Assembly (NCBI GenBank): GCA_947476485.1
Contig: CANJQU010000015.1
Span: 1-62,072 of the forward strand
Direction of reading: 5' to 3'
DNA length: 62,072 bases
Origin: Chitinophagaceae bacterium
GTDB taxonomy: Bacteria > Bacteroidota > Bacteroidia > Chitinophagales > Chitinophagaceae
This document shows positions 35,401 to 43,661 of this stretch, piece after piece. The translations under genes and the position numbers were made by a program. The notes beneath the pieces are model-generated. The model was not told the DNA's origin. It ran no database searches and was given only the letters and a program-made list of their open reading frames with translations. Within the stretch, counting starts at the first letter, position 1, and each line of letters starts with the position of its first letter.

Positions 35401-37731
35401 TCCGTTAACAACGATAGTTGCATTTGCAACTGCAGAACCGCAGCTGTTGGATACCGTATAAAGGATACTTGCAGTACCTGCAGCTATACCTGTAACAACA
35501 CCTGACGCGCTTACAGTAGCAATGCCGGCTGTACCTGTGCTCCATACGCCGCCGCTCACCGCATTATTTAATGTTGCTGCTGCACCAACACATATATCAG
35601 CGCTGCCGCCGATAACACCGGCATCAGGAATTGACGTGATCGATACCATTTTAGTAGCTGTTGCATTTCCACAGCCAGAAGTTACCCGGTAAGAGATCAT
35701 TGTGGTGCCTGCAGCTATGCCGGTTACAACACCCGCCGCATCAATCGTAGCTACAGCAGCGTTAGCTGAGCTCCATGCTCCACCAGTAACTGCATTTGCC
35801 AGATCGATCGTTGCACCTGCACAAGCAACAGCGGCGCCAGTAATTGTACCTGCATCAGGCAATGCAGAAACAGTTATCACTTTGGTAGCCGTTGCATTTC
35901 CGCAGCTATTGGTTACCTTATAGGAGATAGTTGCTGTACCTGCAGATACTCCAGTTACAACACCTGATGCGCTTACAGTTGCATGACCACCGGCAGCAGC
36001 ACTCCAGGTACCACCAGTTACAGCGTCAGCGAATGTTGTTGCTGCACCAACGCACACATGTTCAACTCCTGTTATAGTACCTGCATTTGGCGCGGCGCCA
36101 ACAGTTATAGCACGAGTGGCAGTTGCAGTTCCGCAGCTATTAGTTACGGCATAGGATATGGTAGCTGTTCCGGTGGCAACACCCGTCACAACACCGACAG
36201 AGTTAACCGTAGCTTTGGCTGGTGCGCCGCTGCTAAATACACCGCCACTTATCGAACGGGCTACTGTTACCGTTGCACCTGGGCATACAGAAGTAGTACC
36301 TGAAAGAGTGCCTGCATCCGGCAACCCGGTAACGGTAACAACTTTTGTAGCTTTAGCGTTTCCGCAGCCGTTAGTTACTTTATAAGTTATGGTTGCAGTG
36401 CCGGCAGATACGCCGGTTACAAGACCAGCCGAATTAACAGTTGCAATACCTGAAGCGCTTGTGCTCCATGTGCCTCCGGTTGTAGCATTCGACAAGGTAG
36501 TTGTTGATCCTACACATATAGAAGCATTTCCGTTTACTACACCTACAGTTGGCGTTGAAGTTACTGCAACAGCCGTTGTAGCGGTTGCCTTGCATCCTTT
36601 GGTGTCTGTAACTGTAACGCTATAAGTACCGGCCATTGAGCTGGTCATACCTGAACGGCTACAATTTTGTAATGCAGACGAAAAACATGAAGGGCCATGC
36701 CATGCAAAAGTTGATGAGCCGGTGCTTCCGCCGCCACCACCGCATCCGCCACCACCACCGGTGCTGCCACCAGTTGTGCTTGAAGTGAGACTAAGTGTAG
36801 TCCCGCTACAAACAGAAGCCGGCGAAGATGCATCAACTGAAGGAGAGCCGTTTACTGTAACGATACCGGTTACCGCGCAACCACTGGTAGTATAAGTAAT
36901 TCTTGCAGTACCGGCGGATACTCCTGTTAACACCCCACCGGCGGTAACAGATGCTATTGAAGAGCTGCTGCTGGTCCAGGTGCCACCTGATATTGATGCT
37001 GTCAATGTAGTAGCGCTGCCCTGGCAAACAGAAGCTGCAATATTTGTTCCAGTTAGAGAAACCGTCTGGTAAGAAGAATAGGTGGCGGTATAAGTAGAAC
37101 CACCACCGCCGCAAGAACCACCGCCTGTAGTTACTTTAGCGCCAGCTACTATATATGACTTATAGCGCTCAGAAGTACCTGCGTTATCGGTATTTGAATA
37201 AGGTGTGCAGTAATTACAATCAGACGCTTTAATGCCGAGGCTGTTCATATCGCTGTTGAAAGAACTGTAAACTGCTGCTGACCACTGCCAACTGATCGAT
37301 ACGTTTGCGCCACAGGTGGAGAAAGTACCAGTCCAGGATATTGGATTGAGTCCGCCGGCAAGATTAGCGGTCAGTGAATCACGGTAACCGGATATAAAGT
37401 AGTCACCTGTCTGATTTGGTGGCGCCGTCGTAACCCAAGTTGAACCGCTGTATACCGTTGTTGCTGTTGTAGCAGCAGGATCAAGTATTAACCGTGCATT
37501 CGCAACATTGAGCGAAAACGCCGAGCTTGTAATCGTCTGGTTAGTGAAGTTAATAGTTAAAGGGTAAGTGGCAGCGCCATTTACCTTAACTACCGCAGTA
37601 AACCATATTTTCTTACCCGCAGAAATTGAAGTGCTGTTAAACGACGATGACAATGTGCTGCTGGCCTTAACCAGGTAAGCAGGCATTAATAACAGTATTG
37701 CTATTATGCCGGTGAGTATATTCTTTTTCAT
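32401..37731 (-). CDS. Giant Ig-like (Big_2) T9SS-secreted adhesin
   Basis: The start at 37731 (MKKNILTGIIAILLLMPAYL) gives a proper signal peptide; the 42-codon extension upstream is rejected. The protein has 1776 residues. After an N-terminal region of about 230 residues come about 18 tandem Big_2-like units of 80 or so residues, each 'C.GA...L....GG.WS....A.VD..GVVTG...G.ATISY.V.N.CG'. One unit near the start is replaced by a Gly-rich Cys insert (TTGGSTGGGGGCGGGGG). The C-terminus is a T9SS sorting domain (FPIPNKGAFTV..., ending ENKTIHFVIGN). A repetitive, extended cell-surface adhesin is the likely role. Confidence 0.85.
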   Translation of the reverse strand: MKKNILTGIIAILLLMPAYLVKASSTLSSSFNSTSISAGKKIWFTAVVKVNGAATYPLTINFTNQTITSSAFSLNVANARLILDPAATTATTVYSGSTWVTTAPPNQTGDYFISGYRDSLTANLAGGLNPISWTGTFSTCGANVSISWQWSAAVYSSFNSDMNSLGIKASDCNYCTPYSNTDNAGTSERYKSYIVAGAKVTTGGGSCGGGGSTYTATYSSYQTVSLTGTNIAASVCQGSATTLTASISGGTWTSSSSSIASVTAGGVLTGVSAGTARITYTTSGCAVTGIVTVNGSPSVDASSPASVCSGTTLSLTSSTTGGSTGGGGGCGGGGGSTGSSTFAWHGPSCFSSALQNCSRSGMTSSMAGTYSVTVTDTKGCKATATTAVAVTSTPTVGVVNGNASICVGSTTTLSNATTGGTWSTSASGIATVNSAGLVTGVSAGTATITYKVTNGCGNAKATKVVTVTGLPDAGTLSGTTSVCPGATVTVARSISGGVFSSGAPAKATVNSVGVVTGVATGTATISYAVTNSCGTATATRAITVGAAPNAGTITGVEHVCVGAATTFADAVTGGTWSAAAGGHATVSASGVVTGVSAGTATISYKVTNSCGNATATKVITVSALPDAGTITGAAVACAGATIDLANAVTGGAWSSANAAVATIDAAGVVTGIAAGTTMISYRVTSGCGNATATKMVSITSIPDAGVIGGSADICVGAAATLNNAVSGGVWSTGTAGIATVSASGVVTGIAAGTASILYTVSNSCGSAVANATIVVNGLPDAGTITAGANICVGAHATLNNTVVGGVWSSANEAVVTVDASGVVAGMAAGVASINYTINNTCGSSVANSTVNVSSVPDAGTITGGNVACMGAALNLNSSVSGGAWSTGDATVATVDAAGVVAIVGAGAATISYTVSNSCGAAVAINEVTVGSLPDAGTVSGSATVCAGATASLNNTIAGGVWSTGDASIATVDAAGVVSAVSAGAATISYTVSNSCGSAVATGSIIVNPMPVVAPVTGNASVCIGATTALGNTAAGGVWSSSNNAIASTDAAGLITGVAAGSATISYTVSNSCGSLTVTSPMAVNALPYAGVVNGIDSICVAIPTLFTNMTSGGVWSSGAASVAAVDASGLVTGLTGGPAAISYSVTNGCGTAVASRIIRIKPLPDPGVITGPSHVAYSGIIVLTDTVGVGTWTTSNPYASVAGGLVSGVYPGTVTITYSLSNLCGSAFATKLITVDSPVVFVSQITGPAFFACVGGTAAFWNGTTGGIFSINGADTAVATVVPTTGLVTGVSVGTATLSYTVWGTTVTSVLTVYPVPAAIAGPGTVCMGASMMLVDATPGGVWTSAIPSTATISPAGVVTGNNAGVVPMYYTLVAPAGCRAAINVTVNANPAGITGPSNVCPGATITLADLTPGGSWSGSNGHASVDASGRVTGISAGGIMISYTSPVTGCSAVSIIAVNPGPAPINGNRNVCTGSVTFLSDTSANPMSWNSSTPSVATISGSGAVSGISVGTATMTFTLTSGCFITTVVSVNPVPVVTAILGASSVSLAAGPVTLSDLTPGGIWSSSNTGIMTIGSATGIVTPLFGGGNSTIYYTVVNSYGCIGQAAKLITASAARYASTATTSVGAIVNMADETFGGEWSSSDDNIATVDANGIVTAVAPGNATITHIVAAKGVATETVTDVIVNALPFEVKLFPIPNKGAFTVTGIAGTDKDVNVTIEVTNMLGQVVYTSNGTATGGMINSHVSLGSNLTNGNYVLIARNGNENKTIHFVIGN
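34450..36550 (-). repeat. DNA-level tandem repeats inside the adhesin
   Basis: Near-identical blocks recur about every 230-250 bp, for example 'CCGCAGCTATT' in front of a 'GATAGTNGC' or 'GATACTTGC' block on the plus strand. These encode the Big_2 units. The similarity at DNA level is high enough to allow recombination to add or remove units. Confidence 0.6.
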
Positions 37732-37902
37732 GTTCGTGTTATTAATAAATGAACAAGTGGATGAGGCAGATGGACGAGTGGAAAAACCGGAAGGTGTGCA
37801 TGCTTCTGCGAAAGAAGCTGTCTTGTGACCGAAACTGATTGGGGTAATATTTCTCATACGCTTTGTTTTTTAGATTTGTGCCTTAAAAACAATTTTCTCT
37901 AA

Positions 37903-37960
37903 TGCACTCATTTGTTATTTATTAGTAAACGATTTGCTAATGATTTACTAATTGAGTGCA
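37903..37960. promoter_or_regulatory. Nested dyad upstream of the adhesin
   Basis: The outer arms TGCACTCA (37903-37910) and TGAGTGCA (37953-37960) are perfectly complementary. The inner arms TTAGTAAA (37922-37929) and TTTACTAA (37944-37951) are also complementary. The spacing is asymmetric (11 nt versus 1 nt). It lies about 170 bp before the adhesin ATG. The rest of the 37732-38445 gap is AT-rich, with no gene seen. Confidence 0.45.
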
Positions 37961-38414
37961 AGTTAATGAGAATGCAATGATATTTACAACTAATTAACAA
38001 ATAATTTTATTGTACATGTTTATGTGCTATGAAAATCAATATTTTTTCTTAAAAGATAGAATTAGCAAATTGCGAGTTGTAATTAAAGCATTGTGTGGAA
38101 TTGACAACACATTTCAAAATTTTGACGCCTAACTTATAGCGATGAGGGGCATTTATAAGAACATATTTTAGCGCTTATTGAATGTGTCTTTTTTTGCTTC
38201 CGGCTAAATTTGTTAAATGAACTCGTTATTCATTTGTTAACGAAATTTTAGATGAAAACAACCGGTTCCAATATATATGTTAGTAAAACGAGATTTCCGT
38301 TAAGTGGCAAAATGTGAATGATACTCCCGGTATGGAAGAGATGATCAGTGATCGAGAAAATTATCCTCCTGTCTATTGAGGATCCAGCAAAAAGTCCTAA
38401 TCAGGATAATTGAG

Positions 38415-38422
38415 TACTTTTG
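38415..38422 (+). promoter_or_regulatory. -7 box of the 38446 gene
   Basis: TACTTTTG, a perfect TAnnTTTG, lies 23 bp before the ATG at 38446. No clear -33 element is seen. Confidence 0.5.
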
Positions 38423-38445
38423 CGCCCTGATAAATAAACGCTTGT

Positions 38446-39003
38446 ATGCAGATCGTAAAATCCCTAGTTGGTGCTATTGCCCTTTTAATAGTAAGCCTGC
38501 AGTCCTTCTCTCAAAACGTTGGTAAGCTGGGTGATGAAAAGCGTAAAGTATGGGTAAAAGCAAATCTAACGACCGCGCAGGATGCAGTGGACTTTATCAC
38601 GATGGCTTATAAAGACTTCACGATCACAATTAATAAACATTCCGTGGAATCCGGTATCTACAAGAGAACGCTGAAGTTTACCGATTGTGAACTCACTATA
38701 GAAACCGACAGCCGTCAACAGGAATCATCGTGGAAAGCGGATAAAGAATTCGTAAAAGATATTGTGGTTATTGACTTCGACAGGGTAATTCTGGACGGAA
38801 ATGACATAAAGCCTTCAAGCCCTGAAAATGCGAAAGGACTATTTGCCGGTAAAAGCTATGCACGCTTTCACAAGATCCCTTCCTATTCTATATTGGCAGG
38901 TGTTCCCAACCGGGATAATGATAAGTTTACTGACAAGCATTATGAGGAACATCTGCAATGGGCATTCCAGTACCTGATAGATGAATGCAGCAACAGAAAA
39001 TAG
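38446..39003 (+). CDS. Secreted protein of unknown function
   Basis: The protein has 185 residues. Signal peptide: MQIVKSLVGAIALLIVSLQSFSQN. The mature part is mixed alpha/beta with no Cys-based motifs: V.FITMAYKDFTITINKHS, TLKFTDCELTIET, IVVIDFDRVILDG and a C-terminal helix (HLQWAFQYLIDECS). I do not recognise the family. It is probably periplasmic. It stands alone, convergent with the sigma-54 activator (stops 62 bp apart). Confidence 0.7.
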   Translation: MQIVKSLVGAIALLIVSLQSFSQNVGKLGDEKRKVWVKANLTTAQDAVDFITMAYKDFTITINKHSVESGIYKRTLKFTDCELTIETDSRQQESSWKADKEFVKDIVVIDFDRVILDGNDIKPSSPENAKGLFAGKSYARFHKIPSYSILAGVPNRDNDKFTDKHYEEHLQWAFQYLIDECSNRK

Positions 39004-39065
39004 GCCCTTCGACAACACCCGGGAAGACGACTCCGTTTCGCATCCATTAATATTCCTGTCCCCCA

Positions 39066-40304
39066 CTATTCCTCAATATTGTACTCCTTTATTTTGCGAT
39101 ATAGTGTGCGTTCAGATATCCCCAATTCTGCTGCGGCATCGCGACGACGACTTTTGTGTTTTTTCAGCGCCTTTGTAATAAACTCTTTTTCACGGTCGGC
39201 AAGCAATAATGTCTCCTCTATATCTTCATGATGGTCGTTCGATTCCAGCAGAATTGGCGTACCCTGATTATAGGTGGCCGGGGCAGTATGCTCACTGTCG
39301 TTATAAACCGGCATAAGCGAGCCGTTATTTGACGAAGGGTCGACAGGTGTGTACCCCTGGTGATGGGCAACGTCAAATATCATCTGCTTGAGGTCATTCA
39401 TGTCTTTTTTAAGATCGAAGAACAACTTGTACAAAATATCCCGCTCGGTGTTGAAATCAGTACCGGAACCTGTTGAGCCGCCCTGCATAGCAGATGGTAT
39501 TACTGCCAGGCTACGGGAGGTTTCACGCTGGGGAAGAAAACGCTGCATTACTTCTGCATTGATCGCCTTATCAGTTGAAAGTACGGATATCTGCTCAGCT
39601 ATATTTTTAAGTTCACGTACATTGCCCGGCCAATAGTAGCTGACGAGCATTTGCTGTGCGGCAGCATCGAGCTGCACCGATTGTGTTTTATATCGCTCAG
39701 CAAAATCTGCCGCAAATTTTCTGAACAGCAGCGGAACGTCTTCTTTTCTATCACGAAGAGACGGCACCCGGATGGGAACGGTGCTCAGGCGATAGTAAAG
39801 ATCCTGCCTGAAATCACCTGTCTGTGTATATTCCAGGAGGTCGCGGTTGGTAGCGGCAATTACCCGCACATCGGTCTTTTGAACCTTAGACGAACCAACA
39901 CGAATGAACTCGCCTGTCTCCAGCACGCGCAGTAAGCGTGCCTGTGTGCCCAGTGGCATCTCACCTATCTCATCAAGGAATATGGTACCACCGTTCACCG
40001 TTTCAAAATAGCCCTTACGGCTATCTACGGCACCGGTGAAAGAACCTTTCTCATGCCCGAACAGTTCACTATCGATTGTGCCTTCTGGTATGGCGCCACA
40101 GTTAACGGCAATAAAAGGATTATGTTTCCTGGGAGAAAGGGCATGGATGATCATGGAAAAAACCTCCTTACCCACACCACTCTCCCCTACTATAAGTACG
40201 GAGAGATCGGTATTGGCAACCTGTACGGCTGTACTTAAGGCGTGGTTCAGCGCGGGAGAATTACCGATGATACCAAACCTGTTCTTTATACTTTGAGTGT
40301 CCAT
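39066..40304 (-). CDS. Sigma-54-dependent transcription activator
   Basis: The protein has 412 residues. There is no receiver or GAF domain; the AAA+ domain begins almost at the N-terminus. Walker A is GESGVGKE (40-47). The sigma-54 contact loop appears as GSFTGA (87-92), where GAFTGA is usual. Walker B is GGTIFLDEIGEM (105-116), followed by DVRVIAATNRDL and SYYWPGNVRELKN. The C-terminus is a Fis-type HTH (RRRDAAAELGISERTLYRKIKEY). Bacteroidota commonly encode this activator between miaB and lptE. With no sensory domain, activity may be set by expression or by the N-terminal 10 residues. Targets unknown. Confidence 0.92.
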   Translation of the reverse strand: MDTQSIKNRFGIIGNSPALNHALSTAVQVANTDLSVLIVGESGVGKEVFSMIIHALSPRKHNPFIAVNCGAIPEGTIDSELFGHEKGSFTGAVDSRKGYFETVNGGTIFLDEIGEMPLGTQARLLRVLETGEFIRVGSSKVQKTDVRVIAATNRDLLEYTQTGDFRQDLYYRLSTVPIRVPSLRDRKEDVPLLFRKFAADFAERYKTQSVQLDAAAQQMLVSYYWPGNVRELKNIAEQISVLSTDKAINAEVMQRFLPQRETSRSLAVIPSAMQGGSTGSGTDFNTERDILYKLFFDLKKDMNDLKQMIFDVAHHQGYTPVDPSSNNGSLMPVYNDSEHTAPATYNQGTPILLESNDHHEDIEETLLLADREKEFITKALKKHKSRRRDAAAELGISERTLYRKIKEYNIEE

Positions 40305-40309
40305 TTTTT

Positions 40310-40341
40310 AGTCGTAAGTCGTAAGTTATAAGTCGCAAGTC
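40310..40341. repeat. Degenerate GTCGTAAGT tandem repeat, copy B
   Basis: Four units (AGTCGTAAGTCGTAAGTTATAAGTCGCAAGT) lie between the activator gene and hepT. The same motif occurs at 11978-12009. Confidence 0.6.
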
Positions 40342-40362
40342 CGAGATGCACGCGTCTTACTT

Positions 40363-40698
40363 CTATTTTGAGTTTAAAATTGTTTCTACTTCTGCTTTGA
40401 GTATTGGGAGATACTTGGTAACAATCAAATACAATTGGTAGTTATCAATAACGTCGTATTCATGTGTAATTTTATTCCTGGTACTGATAATTTTTTGAGC
40501 ATTCGTAATTTGTATACCTGGATCCAAAAGCAAAATCCTTTTCATTGCTTCAGCGATAATCTCAACCCCACGCTCCACTATCCAGCTGATTTCATACTGA
40601 TCGTATTGTTGAGCCTGAACGCCTTTCGTCGACCGCTCAACATTGTTGATAGCGATCAATATTTCCTCCAGGTGCTTGTTAAGTTTGTTAACCTCCAT
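40363..40698 (-). CDS. hepT: HepT-like HEPN toxin
   Basis: The protein has 111 residues, all helical (HEPN/DUF86). The catalytic motif RX4HXY is intact as R74-NKIT-H79-E-Y81. In the known system HepT is an RNase whose Tyr is AMPylated by MntA. The start overlaps the MntA stop by 11 bp, as is usual for the pair. A GTCGTAAGT repeat array follows the stop. The pair lies between miaB and the sigma-54 activator. Confidence 0.85.
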   Translation of the reverse strand: MEVNKLNKHLEEILIAINNVERSTKGVQAQQYDQYEISWIVERGVEIIAEAMKRILLLDPGIQITNAQKIISTRNKITHEYDVIDNYQLYLIVTKYLPILKAEVETILNSK

Positions 40699-41017
40699 AT
40701 ATCAATTGACGACTACGATCCACTGACTCTTTAAAATACCTATTGTGAATATTTTTATAAGGAACCAGGTCAACCTTCCTGCATAATAATCTCTTAAGGT
40801 CGGCCTCGAGATCGTTGAGATTATCTATATAGTCATAACTAGCGGTATCCCAGTTGTTGAAATTAACCGTGTCGATCTCATATAAAAAATCGACATCGCT
40901 TTTTTTGTCAAAAGCCTGGTCGTCTACTGCGCTCCCAAATAAATACAATGCCTTCACATGATGCTTTTTGCAAAGCTCCTGTATGGCAGGTATGTTATTT
41001 TGTATCAGAGGTACCAT
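40688..41017 (-). CDS. mntA: MntA-like nucleotidyltransferase antitoxin
   Basis: The protein has 109 residues of minimal nucleotidyltransferase fold. The motif G28-S29...D41-V-D43 corresponds to GSX10DXD but has 11 residues in the spacer, one more than consensus. A third acid is in the CRKVDLVPY strand. Known MntA antitoxins AMPylate HepT. It begins 2 bp after the miaB stop, so it may be read from the miaB promoter. It could also be regulated with it, since no terminator is seen in between. Confidence 0.84.
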   Translation of the reverse strand: MVPLIQNNIPAIQELCKKHHVKALYLFGSAVDDQAFDKKSDVDFLYEIDTVNFNNWDTASYDYIDNLNDLEADLKRLLCRKVDLVPYKNIHNRYFKESVDRSRQLIYGG

Positions 41018-41019
41018 CG

Positions 41020-42432
41020 TTAAACAATTTCTCCAAGTAGTGTGGCTGATGTAGCATTGGTTATTCTTACCTGTATGTAATCGCCTTTCTTCAGCGGTTG
41101 CTCATTCTTCGGAAATACTACCATTTTGTTCTGGCTATTACGGCCGCTCCAATCTTTGTCGCTTTTCTTGCTGGAGCCTTCTATCAATACTTCAAAGGTC
41201 TTCCCAATATCGCCTTTATAGCTCTCGCGTGAATGTCCGTTTTGCAGGTTGATGATCTCAATAAGCCTTCTTTTCTTTACATCTTCAGGAATGTCATCTT
41301 CATAACGGCGGGCAGCCAGTGTGCCGGGGCGCTCGCTGTAAGAGAACATATAGGCCATGTCGAAACGGCTGAGTTCCATTACCGAAAGTGTATCCTGGTG
41401 GTCTTCTTCCGTTTCTGTACAAAATCCAGAAATAACATCTGTACTCAATCCGCAATCCGGCATTACTTCCCTGATACGTTTTACCTTATTAAGGTACCAC
41501 TCCCGGGTATAGGTGCGGTTCATCAGGTTCAGGATACGCGTATTTCCACTTTGCACAGGCAGGTGAATGTATTTGCAGATGTTTTTGTATTTCGCCATGG
41601 TGTACAATACATCGTCAGTAATATCTTTGGGGTGCGAGGTACTGAAACGTATACGAAGCAATGGGTCAATAAGTGCGACGCGCTCCAGGAGATTAGCGAA
41701 ATTTACTTCGTCGCCGGTAGCCGATGTGTGATAATAGCTATCTACATTTTGTCCTAACAAGGTAACTTCCCTAAAGCCCCTGCTGAAGAGGTCGCGGCAC
41801 TCATTAACGATGCTTTCTGCATCGCGACTACGCTCACGACCACGGGTAAACGGCACCACACAAAAAGTACACATGTTATTGCAACCACGCATAATACTTA
41901 CAAATGCAGTAACACCATTGCTATCAAGGCGCACCGGGGATATATCTGCATAGGTCTCATCGCGGCTCAGTAGCACGTTCACGCTTTTTTGCCCCCCCTC
42001 TGCTTCAGTGATCAGTCCGGGCAGGCTGCGATAAGCATCCGGGCCTACTACTATATCCACAAGTTTTTCTTCTTCAAGGAATTTAGCTTTGAGACGTTCC
42101 GCCATACAGCCGAGGACACCAATGAGCATACCCGGGTTACTTTCTTTTACTTTGCGAAAAGCCTGGAGGCGATTACGAACCGTTTGCTCGGCCTTCTCAC
42201 GAATGGAGCAGGTATTGAGCAACACCAGATCTGCCTCTTCGAAATTTCGTGTAGCACCGAAACCCTGTTCATGAAGTATGGACGCCACAATTTCGCTATC
42301 GCTGAAATTCATCTGGCAGCCATAGCTTTCTATATAGAATTTTTTCCGAAATTCATTTGGGTCGCCCGCAAACGGAGCATATGCTTCTCCCTGTCTCGTC
42401 TCTTCCACCACTTTTTGCAGCACTTCTGCCAT
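41020..42432 (-). CDS. miaB: tRNA methylthiotransferase MiaB
   Basis: This radical SAM enzyme adds the 2-methylthio group to i6A37 in tRNAs. It has 470 residues. The N-terminal UPF0004 domain has Cys39, Cys75 and Cys109 ([21 protein letters not shown]), the second Fe-S site. The radical SAM cluster is C184-NNM-C188-TF-C191. A C-terminal TRAM domain follows ([10 protein letters not shown].., ending in LLGEIV). The substrate context is complete and length normal. It is the first gene of a leftward run with mntA, hepT and the sigma-54 activator, and is divergent from the glycosyltransferase gene. Confidence 0.95.
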   Translation of the reverse strand: MAEVLQKVVEETRQGEAYAPFAGDPNEFRKKFYIESYGCQMNFSDSEIVASILHEQGFGATRNFEEADLVLLNTCSIREKAEQTVRNRLQAFRKVKESNPGMLIGVLGCMAERLKAKFLEEEKLVDIVVGPDAYRSLPGLITEAEGGQKSVNVLLSRDETYADISPVRLDSNGVTAFVSIMRGCNNMCTFCVVPFTRGRERSRDAESIVNECRDLFSRGFREVTLLGQNVDSYYHTSATGDEVNFANLLERVALIDPLLRIRFSTSHPKDITDDVLYTMAKYKNICKYIHLPVQSGNTRILNLMNRTYTREWYLNKVKRIREVMPDCGLSTDVISGFCTETEEDHQDTLSVMELSRFDMAYMFSYSERPGTLAARRYEDDIPEDVKKRRLIEIINLQNGHSRESYKGDIGKTFEVLIEGSSKKSDKDWSGRNSQNKMVVFPKNEQPLKKGDYIQVRITNATSATLLGEIV

Positions 42433-42455
42433 AATTGCCGATTTTCAATTTTGCG

Positions 42456-42463
42456 CAAAGTTA
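42456..42463 (-). promoter_or_regulatory. -7 box of miaB
   Basis: TAACTTTG on the minus strand (plus-strand CAAAGTTA) matches TAnnTTTG. A TTG about 23 nt further upstream could be the -33 element. Confidence 0.55.
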
Positions 42464-42513
42464 CGGAATATTGATATGTAGACGTTCAACGCGATAATTC
42501 TCAGGAATAGCCG

Positions 42514-42521
42514 TAAATTTG
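42514..42521 (+). promoter_or_regulatory. -7 box of the glycosyltransferase gene
   Basis: TAAATTTG, a perfect TAnnTTTG, lies 26 bp before the ATG at 42548. It is divergent from the miaB promoter. Confidence 0.55.
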
Positions 42522-42547
42522 ACATCTCTAAACCAGATATACATTAG

Positions 42548-43651
42548 ATGTTTTTTTGCTTCGTTTTCGGCCTTGAGCCCTGGCTATTACCCCCGGCGGT
42601 TGAAATGATAGAAGCGTTGAAAGAGAAAGGCCACCAGGTGAAGGTGATATATGCAGCATACAGAGGCGATCTGCCTGATCCCAAAGACTACGAAACAACG
42701 AATACCTTTGAAGCAATACCAAAACTAAGCGGATACAAAAGGTTGTTCACGCATACATTTTTAAAGAAATCTGTACAGGAACTTATTTCTGCAAGCAAAA
42801 TTGATGTGGTGATCGCGTGTGATATTCTTTCATTGCAGGCTATTTCAGGAGTGGGGGGTGTAAAAAAAGGATATTGGGGCTTTGAGATCGCCAATACGCC
42901 TACAAAAATGCGCTTGTCGTTTGATTATTACCGTGCGCTCCGTTTTCCGGCATGGGTGAGAGGTGTAGATTTTTTCCTGGCACCTTCAGCGAGCAGAGTG
43001 GAGAAAATCAGCAAACGGAGTGGAAAGAAAGGACCAGGAGAAGTGATCTATAACTGCAGGCGACACGAAGAACAATCAAACGGCACCACCCAAAGCAAGG
43101 GTGCGAAATTGGTATATACTGGTAGGGTATCTGAGGCGCAGTATATAGAAGAGATCATCGATTCGATGGAATTATTGCCAGCTGAGGTAACCTTGTATAT
43201 AGCCGGACCGGCGAGCGACATTTATAATAAGAAGTTGAAGGATAAAATTGACAATAACCCTTCTCTAGCAAGGCGTATATTTTTACTCGGCCGCCTAAAC
43301 AGGGAAGATGTTTATGATCTAATAAATACCGCTGACATTGGTTTCGTGTTTTACAACACAACTATGAGCGATGAGGCGGATGATCCGGCACCTAATAAAC
43401 TGAGCGACTATATTGCAGGGAATATATGGACTGTGGGTGGACCACAAGCTTATATTAAGTACTGGCTGGAAGAACGTCATGGGGGAGTATGCATCAACGA
43501 GATCAATAAAACAGAGATCGCTGGCGCAATAAAGAAAATACTATCAGGAGCGGAATTCAAGGACAAAGCTGTACTGAATAAACTATACCTGGACGAACTG
43601 AATATGGAAGTGCAGGCTGAAAAATTATTAACATTGGTAAAGGCTTTATAA
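42548..43651 (+). CDS. Glycosyltransferase (GT-B fold)
   Basis: The protein has 367 residues. The N-terminal Rossmann half includes LLPPAVEMIEALKEKGHQVKV, and the C-terminal half begins around KLVYTGRVSEAQYIEEIIDSM. It continues to LYIAGPASDIY, a family-1-like phosphate-binding region, FLLGRLNREDVYDLINTADIGFVFY and NKLSDYIAGN. These are typical of group-1/GT4-like enzymes. The acceptor and donor are unknown. It lies 10 bp before asnB, which is often linked to surface polysaccharide loci, so cell-surface glycan synthesis is likely. Confidence 0.8.
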   Translation: MFFCFVFGLEPWLLPPAVEMIEALKEKGHQVKVIYAAYRGDLPDPKDYETTNTFEAIPKLSGYKRLFTHTFLKKSVQELISASKIDVVIACDILSLQAISGVGGVKKGYWGFEIANTPTKMRLSFDYYRALRFPAWVRGVDFFLAPSASRVEKISKRSGKKGPGEVIYNCRRHEEQSNGTTQSKGAKLVYTGRVSEAQYIEEIIDSMELLPAEVTLYIAGPASDIYNKKLKDKIDNNPSLARRIFLLGRLNREDVYDLINTADIGFVFYNTTMSDEADDPAPNKLSDYIAGNIWTVGGPQAYIKYWLEERHGGVCINEINKTEIAGAIKKILSGAEFKDKAVLNKLYLDELNMEVQAEKLLTLVKAL

Positions 43652-43661
43652 ATTACGGAAG

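Noticed and set aside
32497-37114. Many plus-strand frames of 60-150 codons across the adhesin
   Set aside because: They recur with the repeat period of the adhesin and are shadows of it. The tandem repeats also looked like a CRISPR array at first, but they are coding and about 240 bp apart.
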